Notes under the pieces: generated by a model
Databases searched by the model: none
The model's input: the letters and a program-made list of their open reading frames with translations, nothing else
Told to the model about the DNA's origin: nothing
From: Pseudonocardia sp. KRD291
GTDB taxonomy: Bacteria; Actinomycetota; Actinomycetes; Mycobacteriales; Pseudonocardiaceae
DNA: 37,497 nt
Direction: 5' to 3'
Assembly: GCF_019263595.1 (NCBI RefSeq)
Contig: NZ_JADQDD010000021.1
Location: 1 to 37,497, forward strand
Part shown: positions 7,536 through 15,046 of the stretch, one piece after another
How positions within the stretch are numbered: position 1 is the first letter of the stretch
Layout of the letters: the number at the start of each line of letters is the position of its first letter
Position numbers and translations under genes: made by a program

Positions 7536-8599
7536 GCTGTAACCCGGTCGGCCGGAGCGTCGGCCATGGCCGACAGGATGCGGTCGGTCGCGGCCTCGAG
7601 TTCCTCGGGGCCGAGCCCCCAGGGCGGGCCGCAGAGGTTCAGGTGATCGAACGTGTCCGCGTGTGTCGCGGCCCGGGTGCGGAGCTCGTCGGGACGGCAG
7701 GCGATCCCGATCGTGTCGACCGCCTCGTCCGGAACGGCCGCGACCAAGGCGGCCGCGTCCCGATCCTTGGCCGCCGCGCGGATCCGCTGCTGGGCGCCGT
7801 CCCAGCCGTGCAGCGCAAACAGCTTGTCGTAGACGCGGGACGCCGCATACTGCCCGATCGCGAAGGCGATGCGGTGGCGGGCGGCCTCCTCGTCGTTGTC
7901 TACGGCGCACATCCGCATGCCCTTCACGACAAAATCGTCGCCGGACCGTTCGGTGTCGGAGAACCCGCGGGCCAGCTCCGGTCGGATCACCTCGTTCAGG
8001 TAGGCCGGCGTGGTCATCGGGTGACAGACGAGCCCGTCCGCAACACGACCTGCGGCGCGGACCATCCGCGGCCCGACTCCAGCCGTCCAGATCGGAAGGT
8101 GCTCACGCACCGGAGCCGGCGTCGCCGTCGTGGGCTCGAGGTGCAGGCGATAGAAGCGGCCGTCGTGGTGCACCGGTCCCTCGTGCAACCGCCACAGCTT
8201 GCGGAGGACGGTGACCAGCTCTTCCATCCGCACAGCCGGCGCAGACGGGTCGACATCGAGCCAATTGCGCATCATTCCGGCCGTACCGTTGCCCAGACCC
8301 AGCACGATCCGCCCGTTGGACAACTCGTCGAGATCCCGAGCCTCGGCGGCCCAGATCAGCGGAGATCGGCCTGCACCGTAGGCGATGTCCGAGCCGATCT
8401 TGATCCGGTCGGTCGCCGCGGACAGAATCGCCATCGGCACCGTGGCGGACCGGCTGTAGAGTTCCCCGGTCCAGACCGCGCCGAATCCGACCTCCTCGGC
8501 GCGCTGCGCGAGGTCCGCCGCCGCGCGGAAGCGTCGCGGGCCGCGCCCGCCGGTGAAGATCGTGAGCCCGAACCTGCTCAAACCGCTGTCCTCGCGCAT
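7532..8599 (-). CDS. LLM-class flavin- or F420-dependent oxidoreductase
   Basis: A 355-residue luciferase-like monooxygenase-fold protein with the pattern of F420/FMN-dependent members: an N-terminal beta strand (FGLTIFTGG), EEVGFGAVWTGE, the SAATDRIKIGSDIA strand, the LDELSNGRIVLGLGNGT phosphate-binding loop, and a C-terminal DTFDHLNLCGP. The start is the ATG at 8599, where the family N-terminus begins; the longer open frame reads through an ECH relic. Reaction could be hydride transfer or oxygenation of a CoA ester or ketone and cannot be decided from sequence. It lies in the reductase operon after the acyl-CoA dehydrogenase, and its stop overlaps the start of the AtuA relic. Confidence 0.85.
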   Translation of the reverse strand: MREDSGLSRFGLTIFTGGRGPRRFRAAADLAQRAEEVGFGAVWTGELYSRSATVPMAILSAATDRIKIGSDIAYGAGRSPLIWAAEARDLDELSNGRIVLGLGNGTAGMMRNWLDVDPSAPAVRMEELVTVLRKLWRLHEGPVHHDGRFYRLHLEPTTATPAPVREHLPIWTAGVGPRMVRAAGRVADGLVCHPMTTPAYLNEVIRPELARGFSDTERSGDDFVVKGMRMCAVDNDEEAARHRIAFAIGQYAASRVYDKLFALHGWDGAQQRIRAAAKDRDAAALVAAVPDEAVDTIGIACRPDELRTRAATHADTFDHLNLCGPPWGLGPEELEAATDRILSAMADAPADRVTA

Positions 8600-8740
8600 C
8601 GTCGCGCCTCCGTCTCTCCGAACTCGATCGTGTGCTGCTGGCCGAACTTCGGCGCCCGTTTCTCCAGGAACGCGGTCAGCCCTCGTGCGATCCGTGACCG
8701 GGACCCGGGACGCGGCGACACGCCGGATGAGCCGGCATGT
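8578..8740 (-). pseudogene. C-terminal relic of an enoyl-CoA hydratase
   Basis: In the 194-base gap between the acyl-CoA dehydrogenase and the LLM gene, one minus-strand frame reads ARGLTAFLEKRAPKFGQQH, the hallmark end of crotonases (EGLxAFLEKRxPxF). It runs to a TGA at about 8578 inside the LLM start. No start codon or upstream crotonase body is present. It is either the scar of a deletion that removed a hydratase gene, or chance similarity; the exact match to the family tail favours the former. Confidence 0.5.
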
Positions 8741-8793
8741 CCACACGTACGCCGCGGACGACTGAGGTCCTCACCCCGGACCGGCGGTCCGCA

Positions 8794-9963
8794 TCAGCGA
8801 CGACTGCGGTCGTAAGGGACGAAGTCGGGGCCGAACAGCTCGCGCGCGATGATGATCTTTTGGATCTGCGCGGTGCCGTCGGCTATCTCCACGGCCAGGA
8901 CGTCGCGCATCCGCTGCTCGAACGGGAACTCGGCGGAGTAGCCGAAGTTGCCGTGCAGCAGTAGGCAGTCGTGCACCGCCTTGCTGGCCTCCTGCGGGCC
9001 GTACCACTTGGTCATCGCCGCGAGCGCGGTGTGCGGCTTGCCCACCGATCGGCGCCAGAGGGTCGAGTAGCACAGCAGCCGGGCGGCCTCCAGCTGCGTG
9101 GCGTGCTCGGCGAGCACGAACGACGCGCCCTCGAAGCGAGACAGCGGAGCGCCGAACGCTCGTCGGCTGCGCAGGTACTCGGCAGTCTCATCGACCGATG
9201 CCTGAGCACATCCGATCCCGGTCAGGGCCAGCAGCGGCCGCGTGAAGTCGAATCCCCCCAGCACGCTGCGAAAGGCCGCGCCCTCCGCGCCGACCAGGGC
9301 CGACGCGGGAACGCGCACCCCGTCGAGGTGCAGGACGCCGCGGCCCATCGGAAGCCATCCGGTGTCCGCTATCGGAGCTTTCCCGATGTCCGGCAGATCC
9401 AGCGGGACGAGGAAGGTCGACACCCCGACCGATGTGCCGTCACGCACGGTGTTGGCGACGAGCAGGATCGCGTCGGAGTGGGCGAGCATAGTGACCGACG
9501 TCTTCTCCCCACGGATCACGTAGTCGTCGCCGTCCACGGTAGCGGTTGTGCGGATGGCCGTGACGTCGGAGCCGGCGTCCGGTTCCGTCAGGCCGAGCGC
9601 CACGTAGGCCTGGCCCGTGACGAGCGGTTCCAACCACTGCTCGCGCAAATCGGGTCCGGCGTGGCGGGCGATCAGCGAAGTCATCAGGAAGACGGGGATG
9701 ACCGCGTTTGCCAGGTTGAAGTCCGCGTAGGCGAGCTCCTCCACGACAAGTCCGGCCGCCACGTAGTCCTCGACACCCTGCGGGTTGCGCTCTGGACCGG
9801 CAAGCATTCCGAGCACCCCGAGCCCGGCGATCGCCCGGTGCTCGGCCCAGGGGAAACTCTCGGACTTGGCGCGCTCGAGATAGCCCGGCGCGAGCTCGGT
9901 ACGGGCGAACTTGCGCACGACGTCCCGGAACGCCGCCTGGTCCTCGGACGGATCGAACTCCAT
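8794..9963 (-). CDS. Acyl-CoA dehydrogenase, possibly for a cyclic acyl-CoA
   Basis: A 389-residue FAD-dependent acyl-CoA dehydrogenase, complete. Motifs: LGLTEPDAGSDVTA for flavin/substrate, GEKTSVTMLAHSDAILL, the RRAFGAPLSRFEG arm, LLLHGNFGYSAEFPFEQ and the C-terminal IADGTAQIQKIIIARELFG. Asp replaces the usual Glu of the terminal EGT element; the base may be this Asp or a residue elsewhere. GEKTS is also found in cyclohexane- and cyclohexene-carboxyl-CoA dehydrogenases, as far as I recall them. The ATG at 9963 has an AAAGG ribosome site, 27 bases after the TetR stop. Position in the reductase operon suggests it acts on the same ring acyl-CoA (inference). Confidence 0.9.
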   Translation of the reverse strand: MEFDPSEDQAAFRDVVRKFARTELAPGYLERAKSESFPWAEHRAIAGLGVLGMLAGPERNPQGVEDYVAAGLVVEELAYADFNLANAVIPVFLMTSLIARHAGPDLREQWLEPLVTGQAYVALGLTEPDAGSDVTAIRTTATVDGDDYVIRGEKTSVTMLAHSDAILLVANTVRDGTSVGVSTFLVPLDLPDIGKAPIADTGWLPMGRGVLHLDGVRVPASALVGAEGAAFRSVLGGFDFTRPLLALTGIGCAQASVDETAEYLRSRRAFGAPLSRFEGASFVLAEHATQLEAARLLCYSTLWRRSVGKPHTALAAMTKWYGPQEASKAVHDCLLLHGNFGYSAEFPFEQRMRDVLAVEIADGTAQIQKIIIARELFGPDFVPYDRSRR

Positions 9964-9990
9964 AGTGCGTACCTTTCGACGTCTCGTGCG

Positions 9991-10605
9991 TCAGCCGGTT
10001 CGATGGCCGGGATCGACCGCCATTCCGCGATAGATGACGAGGGTGATGCCGTTGATGGCGCTCTCGGTGGAGAAATCACCTTCGCCCCGGAGATAGGCCC
10101 ACGCCTGGTGCTCGATCGCGCCGAAGATCATGTCTCGCAGCAGTTCCACGGAGACGTCGTCGCGGAAGTCTCCGCAGGCGACGGCGTCGCGCAACACCTG
10201 GCTGACGACACCGGTGAAGCGCCGGTTGAGCTGCTGGATCGTGCTCGACCGGAACTCCGGATCGGGACGGAGCTCGTTGAGGATGTAGCGGGTCAGCGTC
10301 GGCTCACGGCGCACCACCTCGACGGCATAGCGCACGACGTACCGCAGTTGTTCGTAGGTGCCCTTCTGCTGGGTGACACCGGGCTCGAGGGCGACGAGGA
10401 TCTCGTCGAACCACGTCTCGGCGACCCGGACGAGCAGCTCGCGCTTGGTGGGAAAGTACCGGTAGACGGTGGCCTCGGAGACGCCGCACCGACGCGCCAC
10501 CTCCGCCGGCAGGAACCGCTCGTAGCCGACCTCGGCGAGCAACTCGCGCGATGCGGTGACGAGCTCCGCGATGCGCTCGTCGGGTCGCAGCCGGGCGCGG
10601 GTCAT
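9991..10605 (-). CDS. TetR-family regulator of the reductase operon
   Basis: A 204-residue TetR repressor. The N-terminal helix-turn-helix reads PAEVARRCGVSEATVYRYFPTK, followed by an all-helical ligand domain. The ATG at 10605 overlaps the SDR stop (ATGA); the longer open frame is a shadow of the SDR gene. Being the fifth gene of the operon whose promoter carries two tandem palindromes (14819-14862), it is the natural candidate to bind them and control its own synthesis, probably released by an acyl-CoA intermediate. Its recognition helix is unlike those of the other two TetR proteins in the window, in keeping with a different operator. Confidence 0.9.
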   Translation of the reverse strand: MTRARLRPDERIAELVTASRELLAEVGYERFLPAEVARRCGVSEATVYRYFPTKRELLVRVAETWFDEILVALEPGVTQQKGTYEQLRYVVRYAVEVVRREPTLTRYILNELRPDPEFRSSTIQQLNRRFTGVVSQVLRDAVACGDFRDDVSVELLRDMIFGAIEHQAWAYLRGEGDFSTESAINGITLVIYRGMAVDPGHRTG

Positions 10606-11378
10606 GCCACCGAGATCCCGCCGTTGACGCTGATCACCTGACCGGTGATCCGCGCGGAGTCCGGCCCGGCCAGGAACGCGATCAATGCGGCCAGGTCGTC
10701 GGCCTCGGTCAGGCCGAGGTGGGCCTGCGTCTTGGCCTTCTCGAACAGCTTTTTCGAGAAGCCCCCGCTCATCGCCCGCTCCCCCGTGATCGTGCCCTCG
10801 ATCAGCGAGGGCGTCACCGCGTTGACCCGAATGCCGTCGCGCTTGGCTTCGACGGCCAGGGTCCGGGTGAACGTGACGATCGCGGCCATCGCGGAGCCGA
10901 TCACGACCTCCCCGGGCGTCGGCACCTTGGCCGCGTCCGACGCGATGTTGACGATCGAACCGGAGCCCTGCTCGGCGAGGCAGGGGAGCACCGCCCGGCA
11001 CATGTGCATCGGTGCCAGCGCCTGGTCGGTGAGCATCGCGCCGATCTCTTCGACCGGGACGTCACGGAACAGGCCGGGAACATAGAAAGCGGTCGTGGAG
11101 TTGACCAACACATCGACCCCACCGAGCAGGTCCCGGGCCGAGGTGGACGCGGCGACCGCCTGAGCCGGATCGTTCGCGTCACCGGCCACGAAGTGCACGT
11201 CGCAGGCGGGTGCTGCTGCGCGGACCGCGGCGCAGGCCTCCTTGCCGCGTTCGGCATTGCGCCCGATCAGTGCGATCCGGGTGTCACCGGCCGCGGCGAG
11301 ACGATGCGCGGTGGCCAGGCCGACTCCCGACGTTCCCCCCGTGATGATCACAGCCCGGCCCGCGTGGTCCCCGCTCAT
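10602..11378 (-). CDS. SDR-fold protein lacking the catalytic Tyr and Lys
   Basis: A 258-residue classical SDR by fold: the cofactor motif TGGTSGVG (residues 13-20), the IVNIAS strand with Ser147 in the catalytic-serine place, and the C-terminal ARITGQVISVNGG. The YxxxK catalytic pair is absent: the aligned residues are I160 and M164 (VVIGSAMAAIV). The NNAG stability motif is also changed to NSTT. The frame is clean and the gene is embedded between two four-base overlaps, so it is not a random relic. It may bind NAD(P) and a CoA ester without dehydrogenase activity, or use another mechanism. The nearest intact family I would compare is BadH-like 2-hydroxyacyl-CoA dehydrogenase. Confidence 0.88.
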   Translation of the reverse strand: MSGDHAGRAVIITGGTSGVGLATAHRLAAAGDTRIALIGRNAERGKEACAAVRAAAPACDVHFVAGDANDPAQAVAASTSARDLLGGVDVLVNSTTAFYVPGLFRDVPVEEIGAMLTDQALAPMHMCRAVLPCLAEQGSGSIVNIASDAAKVPTPGEVVIGSAMAAIVTFTRTLAVEAKRDGIRVNAVTPSLIEGTITGERAMSGGFSKKLFEKAKTQAHLGLTEADDLAALIAFLAGPDSARITGQVISVNGGISVA

Positions 11379-12256
11379 CGAGGTCCTCCCATGGTCAGAG
11401 TCAGGTCACATGTGTTGCACGATCGCGCGGGCTCCCGTGCGTCCGTTGTGGTCTCTCCCGCGCCGACGGCAGCCCGTCCGGCTCCGTCGCGGGCGAGCAG
11501 CGCCGCACCGTAGGCGCCGATGATCTGTGGCGACTCCGGAACCGTGACCTCGGCCTGCATTCCCTCGGCCAAGAAGTGCGCGGCGGCCGCGTTCCGGGCC
11601 ACCCCACCGGTCATCACGATCGGCGATCGACGCCCGACCTGCGCGATCAGCCCAACCGTGCGGGTCGCGACGGCGCGGTGCACCGAGGCGGCGATGTCTT
11701 CGCGGCGCTCGCCCTGCGCCAGCATCGAGATCAACTCGGTCTCTGCGAACGTGGCGCACATGCTCGAGACCTCGAGATCCTTGTCGCCCTGCAGCGCCAG
11801 GCCGGCCAGTTCGTCGATCTCGCACTCGATGGCCCGGGCCAGCACCTCGAAGAACCGGCCGGTGCCGCTGGCGCACCGGTCGTTCATCGCGAAATTGTCC
11901 ACGATGCCCTCGTCGTCGAGGGCGATCGCCTTGCTGTCCTGCCCCCCGATGTCGACCACCAAGCGGGTTCCGGGGCACATCGCCGCGGCGCCACGGCCGT
12001 GACAGGTGATCTCGGTGAACGTGCGATCGATGTCTTCCACGAGTCGCCGGCCGTAGCCGGTGGCGATCGACGCCGTCACGTCGCCCCGATGGAGCCCGGC
12101 GGTGTCCAGTGCCGTCGTCATGGCCTGGGCACAACCCTTGCGGCTCACCGCGCCCATCTGGACGACCTCGGCCGCCTCGATAGCTCCTCCCTCGTCCAGG
12201 ACGACGACCTTTGCCGTGGTCGAGCCGAGGTCGACGCCCAGATAGTGGGCGGTCAT
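11375..12256 (-). CDS. ATP-dependent activator (archerase) of a BCR/HAD-type reductase
   Basis: A 293-residue BadF/BadG/BcrA/HgdC-family ATPase. Each monomer of the homodimer supplies two Cys to one shared [4Fe-4S] cluster; ATP hydrolysis drives transfer of a very low-potential electron to the catalytic subunits. Visible: DLGSTT (residues 9-14) and DIGGQDSK (102-109) of the ASKHA nucleotide fold, NDRCASGTGRFFE with C128, SSMCATFAETE with C167, and TGGVARN (216-222). There is one activator gene, as in 2-hydroxyacyl-CoA dehydratases, whereas class I benzoyl-CoA reductases have two (A and D). Start and stop overlap neighbours by four bases, fixing the ATG at 12256. Such clusters are oxygen-sensitive, unusual for an actinobacterium of this apparent kind. 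Confidence 0.93.
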   Translation of the reverse strand: MTAHYLGVDLGSTTAKVVVLDEGGAIEAAEVVQMGAVSRKGCAQAMTTALDTAGLHRGDVTASIATGYGRRLVEDIDRTFTEITCHGRGAAAMCPGTRLVVDIGGQDSKAIALDDEGIVDNFAMNDRCASGTGRFFEVLARAIECEIDELAGLALQGDKDLEVSSMCATFAETELISMLAQGERREDIAASVHRAVATRTVGLIAQVGRRSPIVMTGGVARNAAAAHFLAEGMQAEVTVPESPQIIGAYGAALLARDGAGRAAVGAGETTTDAREPARSCNTCDLTLTMGGPR

Positions 12257-13587
12257 ACTCGGGCCCGGCGTACATCAATCCCCTCGAGCATCGCCTCCAG
12301 CCTGCTCTCCAGGACCTCGTCCTTATAGAACGACGCGTCGGCGATGTCACCCTCGAAGAACAGCGTCGCCAGGCCCTTCTCCTGCGCGCCCTTGGCGACG
12401 ATCCGCTGCGGGTTGGTGAACGCCCGGCAGGTACGCGTCGAGTGGAAGACGATGCCGTCGACGTTGTAGAAGTCGCAGTCGCGAAGAACCAACTCCTCGA
12501 TCGTCTTCGTGGAGTGGTTCATCGGGCAGAGCAGGTTGTTCTGTGCTTGTCCCAGCAGGACGTCGCCCTCGGGGTCGATCAGCTGGGGCTCCTGCCAGAA
12601 CGCGTGGTGGGTGTACCGCCCGGCCACCACCGCGACGTCGTGCGCGGCGAACTTGCGCGACAGCAGGCCCAGGTGGTTCCAGTTCATGAACCCGTCGAAG
12701 TACACCCGGTACCGCTCGCTGGTGACCGATCCGACGCCGTCAGCGACACGCTGCTTCACCTCCGCCAGAACCGCCGTGTAGAAGTCCACCAGGTCCTGGT
12801 TCGCGGGCAGGAAGTTGATGTGTGCGACGTTGCCGATCCAGTCCCAGAACGTCGCCGGCGCCGGCAGGTGCCGGCACAACTTCATGGCCTCCTGCCGCAG
12901 CTCCGAGGCCTTCTTGATGTAGGCCATGTTCTGCCGGTAGGCGTCCCAATCGAACGGCTTCCCGGTGATCGACTCCAGGAACGGGACGAGCTCGCGCAGC
13001 TGGTCGGCGACATAGTGCGACGACCGTTCCCACTCCTCACCGACCATGTAGCCCTCGCCAGGATGGTTGCTCCAGAAGAACGGCATCGAGACGTTGAAGA
13101 TCGGCACGTCCTTGCCGAACACACGGAACGAGATGTCGTCCCACTGCTGGCCCGTGCTGCATCCGGCGTAGGCGTTGACGAACACGTCCGGAGTCGGCAG
13201 CCGGCTGGCCAGCTCCTCCTGCTCCGGCAGCCCCACCATCCCCGGCCCGTTGGCCGACCCGGCCGAGCGCTTCTGGCTCAGCACGGCGGCCCCGAGGTGG
13301 GTGCGGGCGTAGGAGCACAGCTCCCCGACATAGCCGTACTCGGAGCCCGCGAGCTGCGCCGGACCCTCCAGATGCTGGGCTGCCAGCCGGGCGGAGAACG
13401 CCTCCCCGTGACACCACGCCATCCCGGCGGCCTGAAAGATCGGGTTGAGGGCCGAGCCGTTGTACCAGACCACCTTCTGCCCGCGTTCGCGCGCGAGAAA
13501 CACATCTTCCCAGTAGTCGGCGACCATCTTGCCGCCAGCCTTGTTGATCGCCAGACGGTTGAGCTTGTCGGTCGCAGCGGCGGTCAT
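12253..13587 (-). CDS. Benzoyl-CoA reductase/2-hydroxyacyl-CoA dehydratase-type catalytic subunit (BcrB/HgdB-like)
   Basis: A 444-residue subunit of the FldB/FldC dehydratase-like family. The length fits BcrB/BadE (about 435) better than HgdB (about 380). Likely cluster-ligand Cys are C91 (GELCSYARTHLG), C143 (NAYAGCSTGQQWD) and C387 (HSTRTCRAFTNPQ), one in each Rossmann-like part. The ATG at 13587 overlaps the stop of the other catalytic subunit and the stop at 12253 overlaps the activator start. With the 13584-14773 gene it would form the electron-accepting heterodimer that either reduces an aromatic/unsaturated ring or removes water from a 2-hydroxyacyl-CoA. The gene itself is intact although its partner carries a frameshift. 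Which reaction applies cannot be told from motifs alone. Confidence 0.9.
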   Translation of the reverse strand: MTAAATDKLNRLAINKAGGKMVADYWEDVFLARERGQKVVWYNGSALNPIFQAAGMAWCHGEAFSARLAAQHLEGPAQLAGSEYGYVGELCSYARTHLGAAVLSQKRSAGSANGPGMVGLPEQEELASRLPTPDVFVNAYAGCSTGQQWDDISFRVFGKDVPIFNVSMPFFWSNHPGEGYMVGEEWERSSHYVADQLRELVPFLESITGKPFDWDAYRQNMAYIKKASELRQEAMKLCRHLPAPATFWDWIGNVAHINFLPANQDLVDFYTAVLAEVKQRVADGVGSVTSERYRVYFDGFMNWNHLGLLSRKFAAHDVAVVAGRYTHHAFWQEPQLIDPEGDVLLGQAQNNLLCPMNHSTKTIEELVLRDCDFYNVDGIVFHSTRTCRAFTNPQRIVAKGAQEKGLATLFFEGDIADASFYKDEVLESRLEAMLEGIDVRRARV

Positions 13588-14773
13588 CGGGTCACCTCCA
13601 GTGTGCGGTGCGGCGGGGTGGAGCGATGGATGCGCTCCAGGAGAGCCTCGACCCGGGTCTGCACGGTCTCCACCGGCAGCCCCTCGTGCTCGGTCTCGAG
13701 CAACAGGTGCGGGATGCCCTGCTCGTTCAGACGCTTGCGCAGCTCCGGGTAATACAGCATGTGCGGCTCACAGAACCGCACCATCAACACGATCACGCCC
13801 TGCGCGCCCGATGCCTCCACGACCCGCACCAGTTCGTCTTCCCAATCGCTCTCGTGCTTGACCCGTGTGGGACAGGGCAGCGTCGCGTCCCGGTCCAGAT
13901 ACCGCTGGGCCAGTGCTTCGACCGGATCCCCGCCCTCGGGGACGTCCGTGGTGATGTACCGGGTGCCGGTGAACAGGTCGTCATCGACGACGATGGCCCC
14001 GCACTCCTCGATCGCAGCCAGCAGTTCCGGCCGCGGGGCGTGACAGAGGTGCCCGGACAGGTGCAGCCGAACGCGATCGTCACGCGGCACCTCTGCCAGA
14101 CCGTCGACAACCTGGCGCAACAAGGCGCTGTGCTCCTCCTTGTCCATGACCATCGAGGACTTCACCAGAGCCTGCATCTGTCCTGAGGTCAGCGCTGCGT
14201 TGCCGGCTCGCCGAGCTGCGAAGACCTCGCGCAGAAGAGCGCGGTTCTTGTTGAAGATCGCGATCGACCGAGCCAGCGCCGCGTCAGTGACCGGCTCCCC
14301 ACCAGACGACTCATCTCCTCGATGAAGGACTGCATCATCGAGCATGCCTTCTCGGGGGTCCACTTGTCCGTCAACGACGTGGGCAGCTGACCGAAGTACA
14401 CCGGAGTATCCGGCACCTCTGATCGGACGACGTCGACTGCACCCAGCAGCTGGGTGCAGTGGTCGGCGAGGAAGAAGCCGTCGTAGCCGTTCAGCATGCC
14501 CTTGGCGGCCTGGTCGGCGATATTGCGGGTGTAGCCGCAGTAGAACTCGGCCAGCAGATTGCGTCCCAGGCTGTCCGGCTCGCGGTTCTCCTGGAGCAGT
14601 ACCGGAAGCGCACCACCGGCGTGCACGATCTCCGCAGGACAGTTCATCGGGAAGGCCCCCAGAGCCTTACGCCCGGTTGCCTGCTTCCAGCGCGCCACAT
14701 ACGCGTCCGGATCGTCCGCGACCACGGTCAACTCGGCGAGAGCGTCCGCAGCGGAGGCAGAACGTTCGCTCAT
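13584..14773 (-). pseudogene. BcrC/HgdA-like catalytic subunit with one-base frameshift
   Basis: First gene of the operon. The ATG at 14773 (AAAGGG ribosome site) opens a frame with PMNCPAEIVHAGGALPV (C45), FYCGYTRN (C79) and ADHCTQLLGAVD (C106). Near 14297-14305, after SFIEEMSRLVG, it runs into a short unrelated tail. The neighbouring frame continues the family from GEPVTDAALARSIAIFNKNR through MVRFCEPHMLYYPEL (fourth Cys) to the stop at 13584. Joined, the product is about 396 residues, normal for the family. The break lies at a run of four G, and restoring one G gives an uninterrupted RLVGEPV. It is either a genuine mutation, disabling the enzyme, or a sequencing error; the second half shows no other damage, which favours a recent or artefactual change. 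Confidence 0.85.
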
Positions 14774-14811
14774 GAGCAGCCCTTTCGACGCACGGTTCGT
14801 CATCACGAGCG

Positions 14812-14840
14812 ACGGTAGCTGAGTCAGACTCAGTAGACAA
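14812..14840 (-). promoter_or_regulatory. Promoter of the reductase operon
   Basis: On the minus strand TTGTCT (14840-14835), a 17-base spacer and TACCGT (14817-14812). The whole spacer is filled by the first of two palindromes, the classical place for a TetR repressor to exclude RNA polymerase. The start codon at 14773 lies about 35-40 bases downstream. The rest of the 273-base gap up to 15046 holds no gene I can recognise. Confidence 0.55.
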
Positions 14841-14862
14841 GACCCAGCTGAGTCCTACTCAG
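14819..14862. promoter_or_regulatory. Two tandem palindromic operators
   Basis: CTGAGTCAGACTCAG (14819-14833) and CTGAGTCCTACTCAG (14848-14862) share the arms CTGAGT/ACTCAG almost exactly. Their centres are 29 bases apart, close to three helical turns, so two dimers would sit on one face of the DNA. The TetR gene of the same operon (9991-10605) is the likely binder (inference). Confidence 0.75.
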
Positions 14863-15046
14863 TAGGACAGCGGGACCGAACCGGTTGGGGCGCGCTCCCG
14901 TCCGGCACCGCTCGAGGCACCGGCGCCGGGCTGCCCCGGAGCAGGACTGGACGCGGTTCGGGGCGCGCCGAGCAACCAGTCCAACGTGGATCCGACGGCC
15001 CTACGGTCACGCAGACACGCCGGACGCTTCTCCACACGCTCTCGGC

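Noticed and set aside
12211-13752. A 513-codon plus-strand open frame opposite the BcrB/HgdB-like gene
   Set aside because: Low-complexity Arg/Val/His-rich translation with no family features; it is the antisense shadow of a high-GC gene with clear conserved Cys motifs.
14297-14300. Programmed ribosomal frameshifting at the G run
   Set aside because: No slippery heptamer or stimulatory structure is evident and the family is not known to use frameshifting; mutation or sequencing error is simpler.
14189-14363. The overlapping reductase-subunit frames as two genuine separate proteins
   Set aside because: The two pieces together make exactly one family-length subunit, and the overlap region of each is conserved in only one frame.
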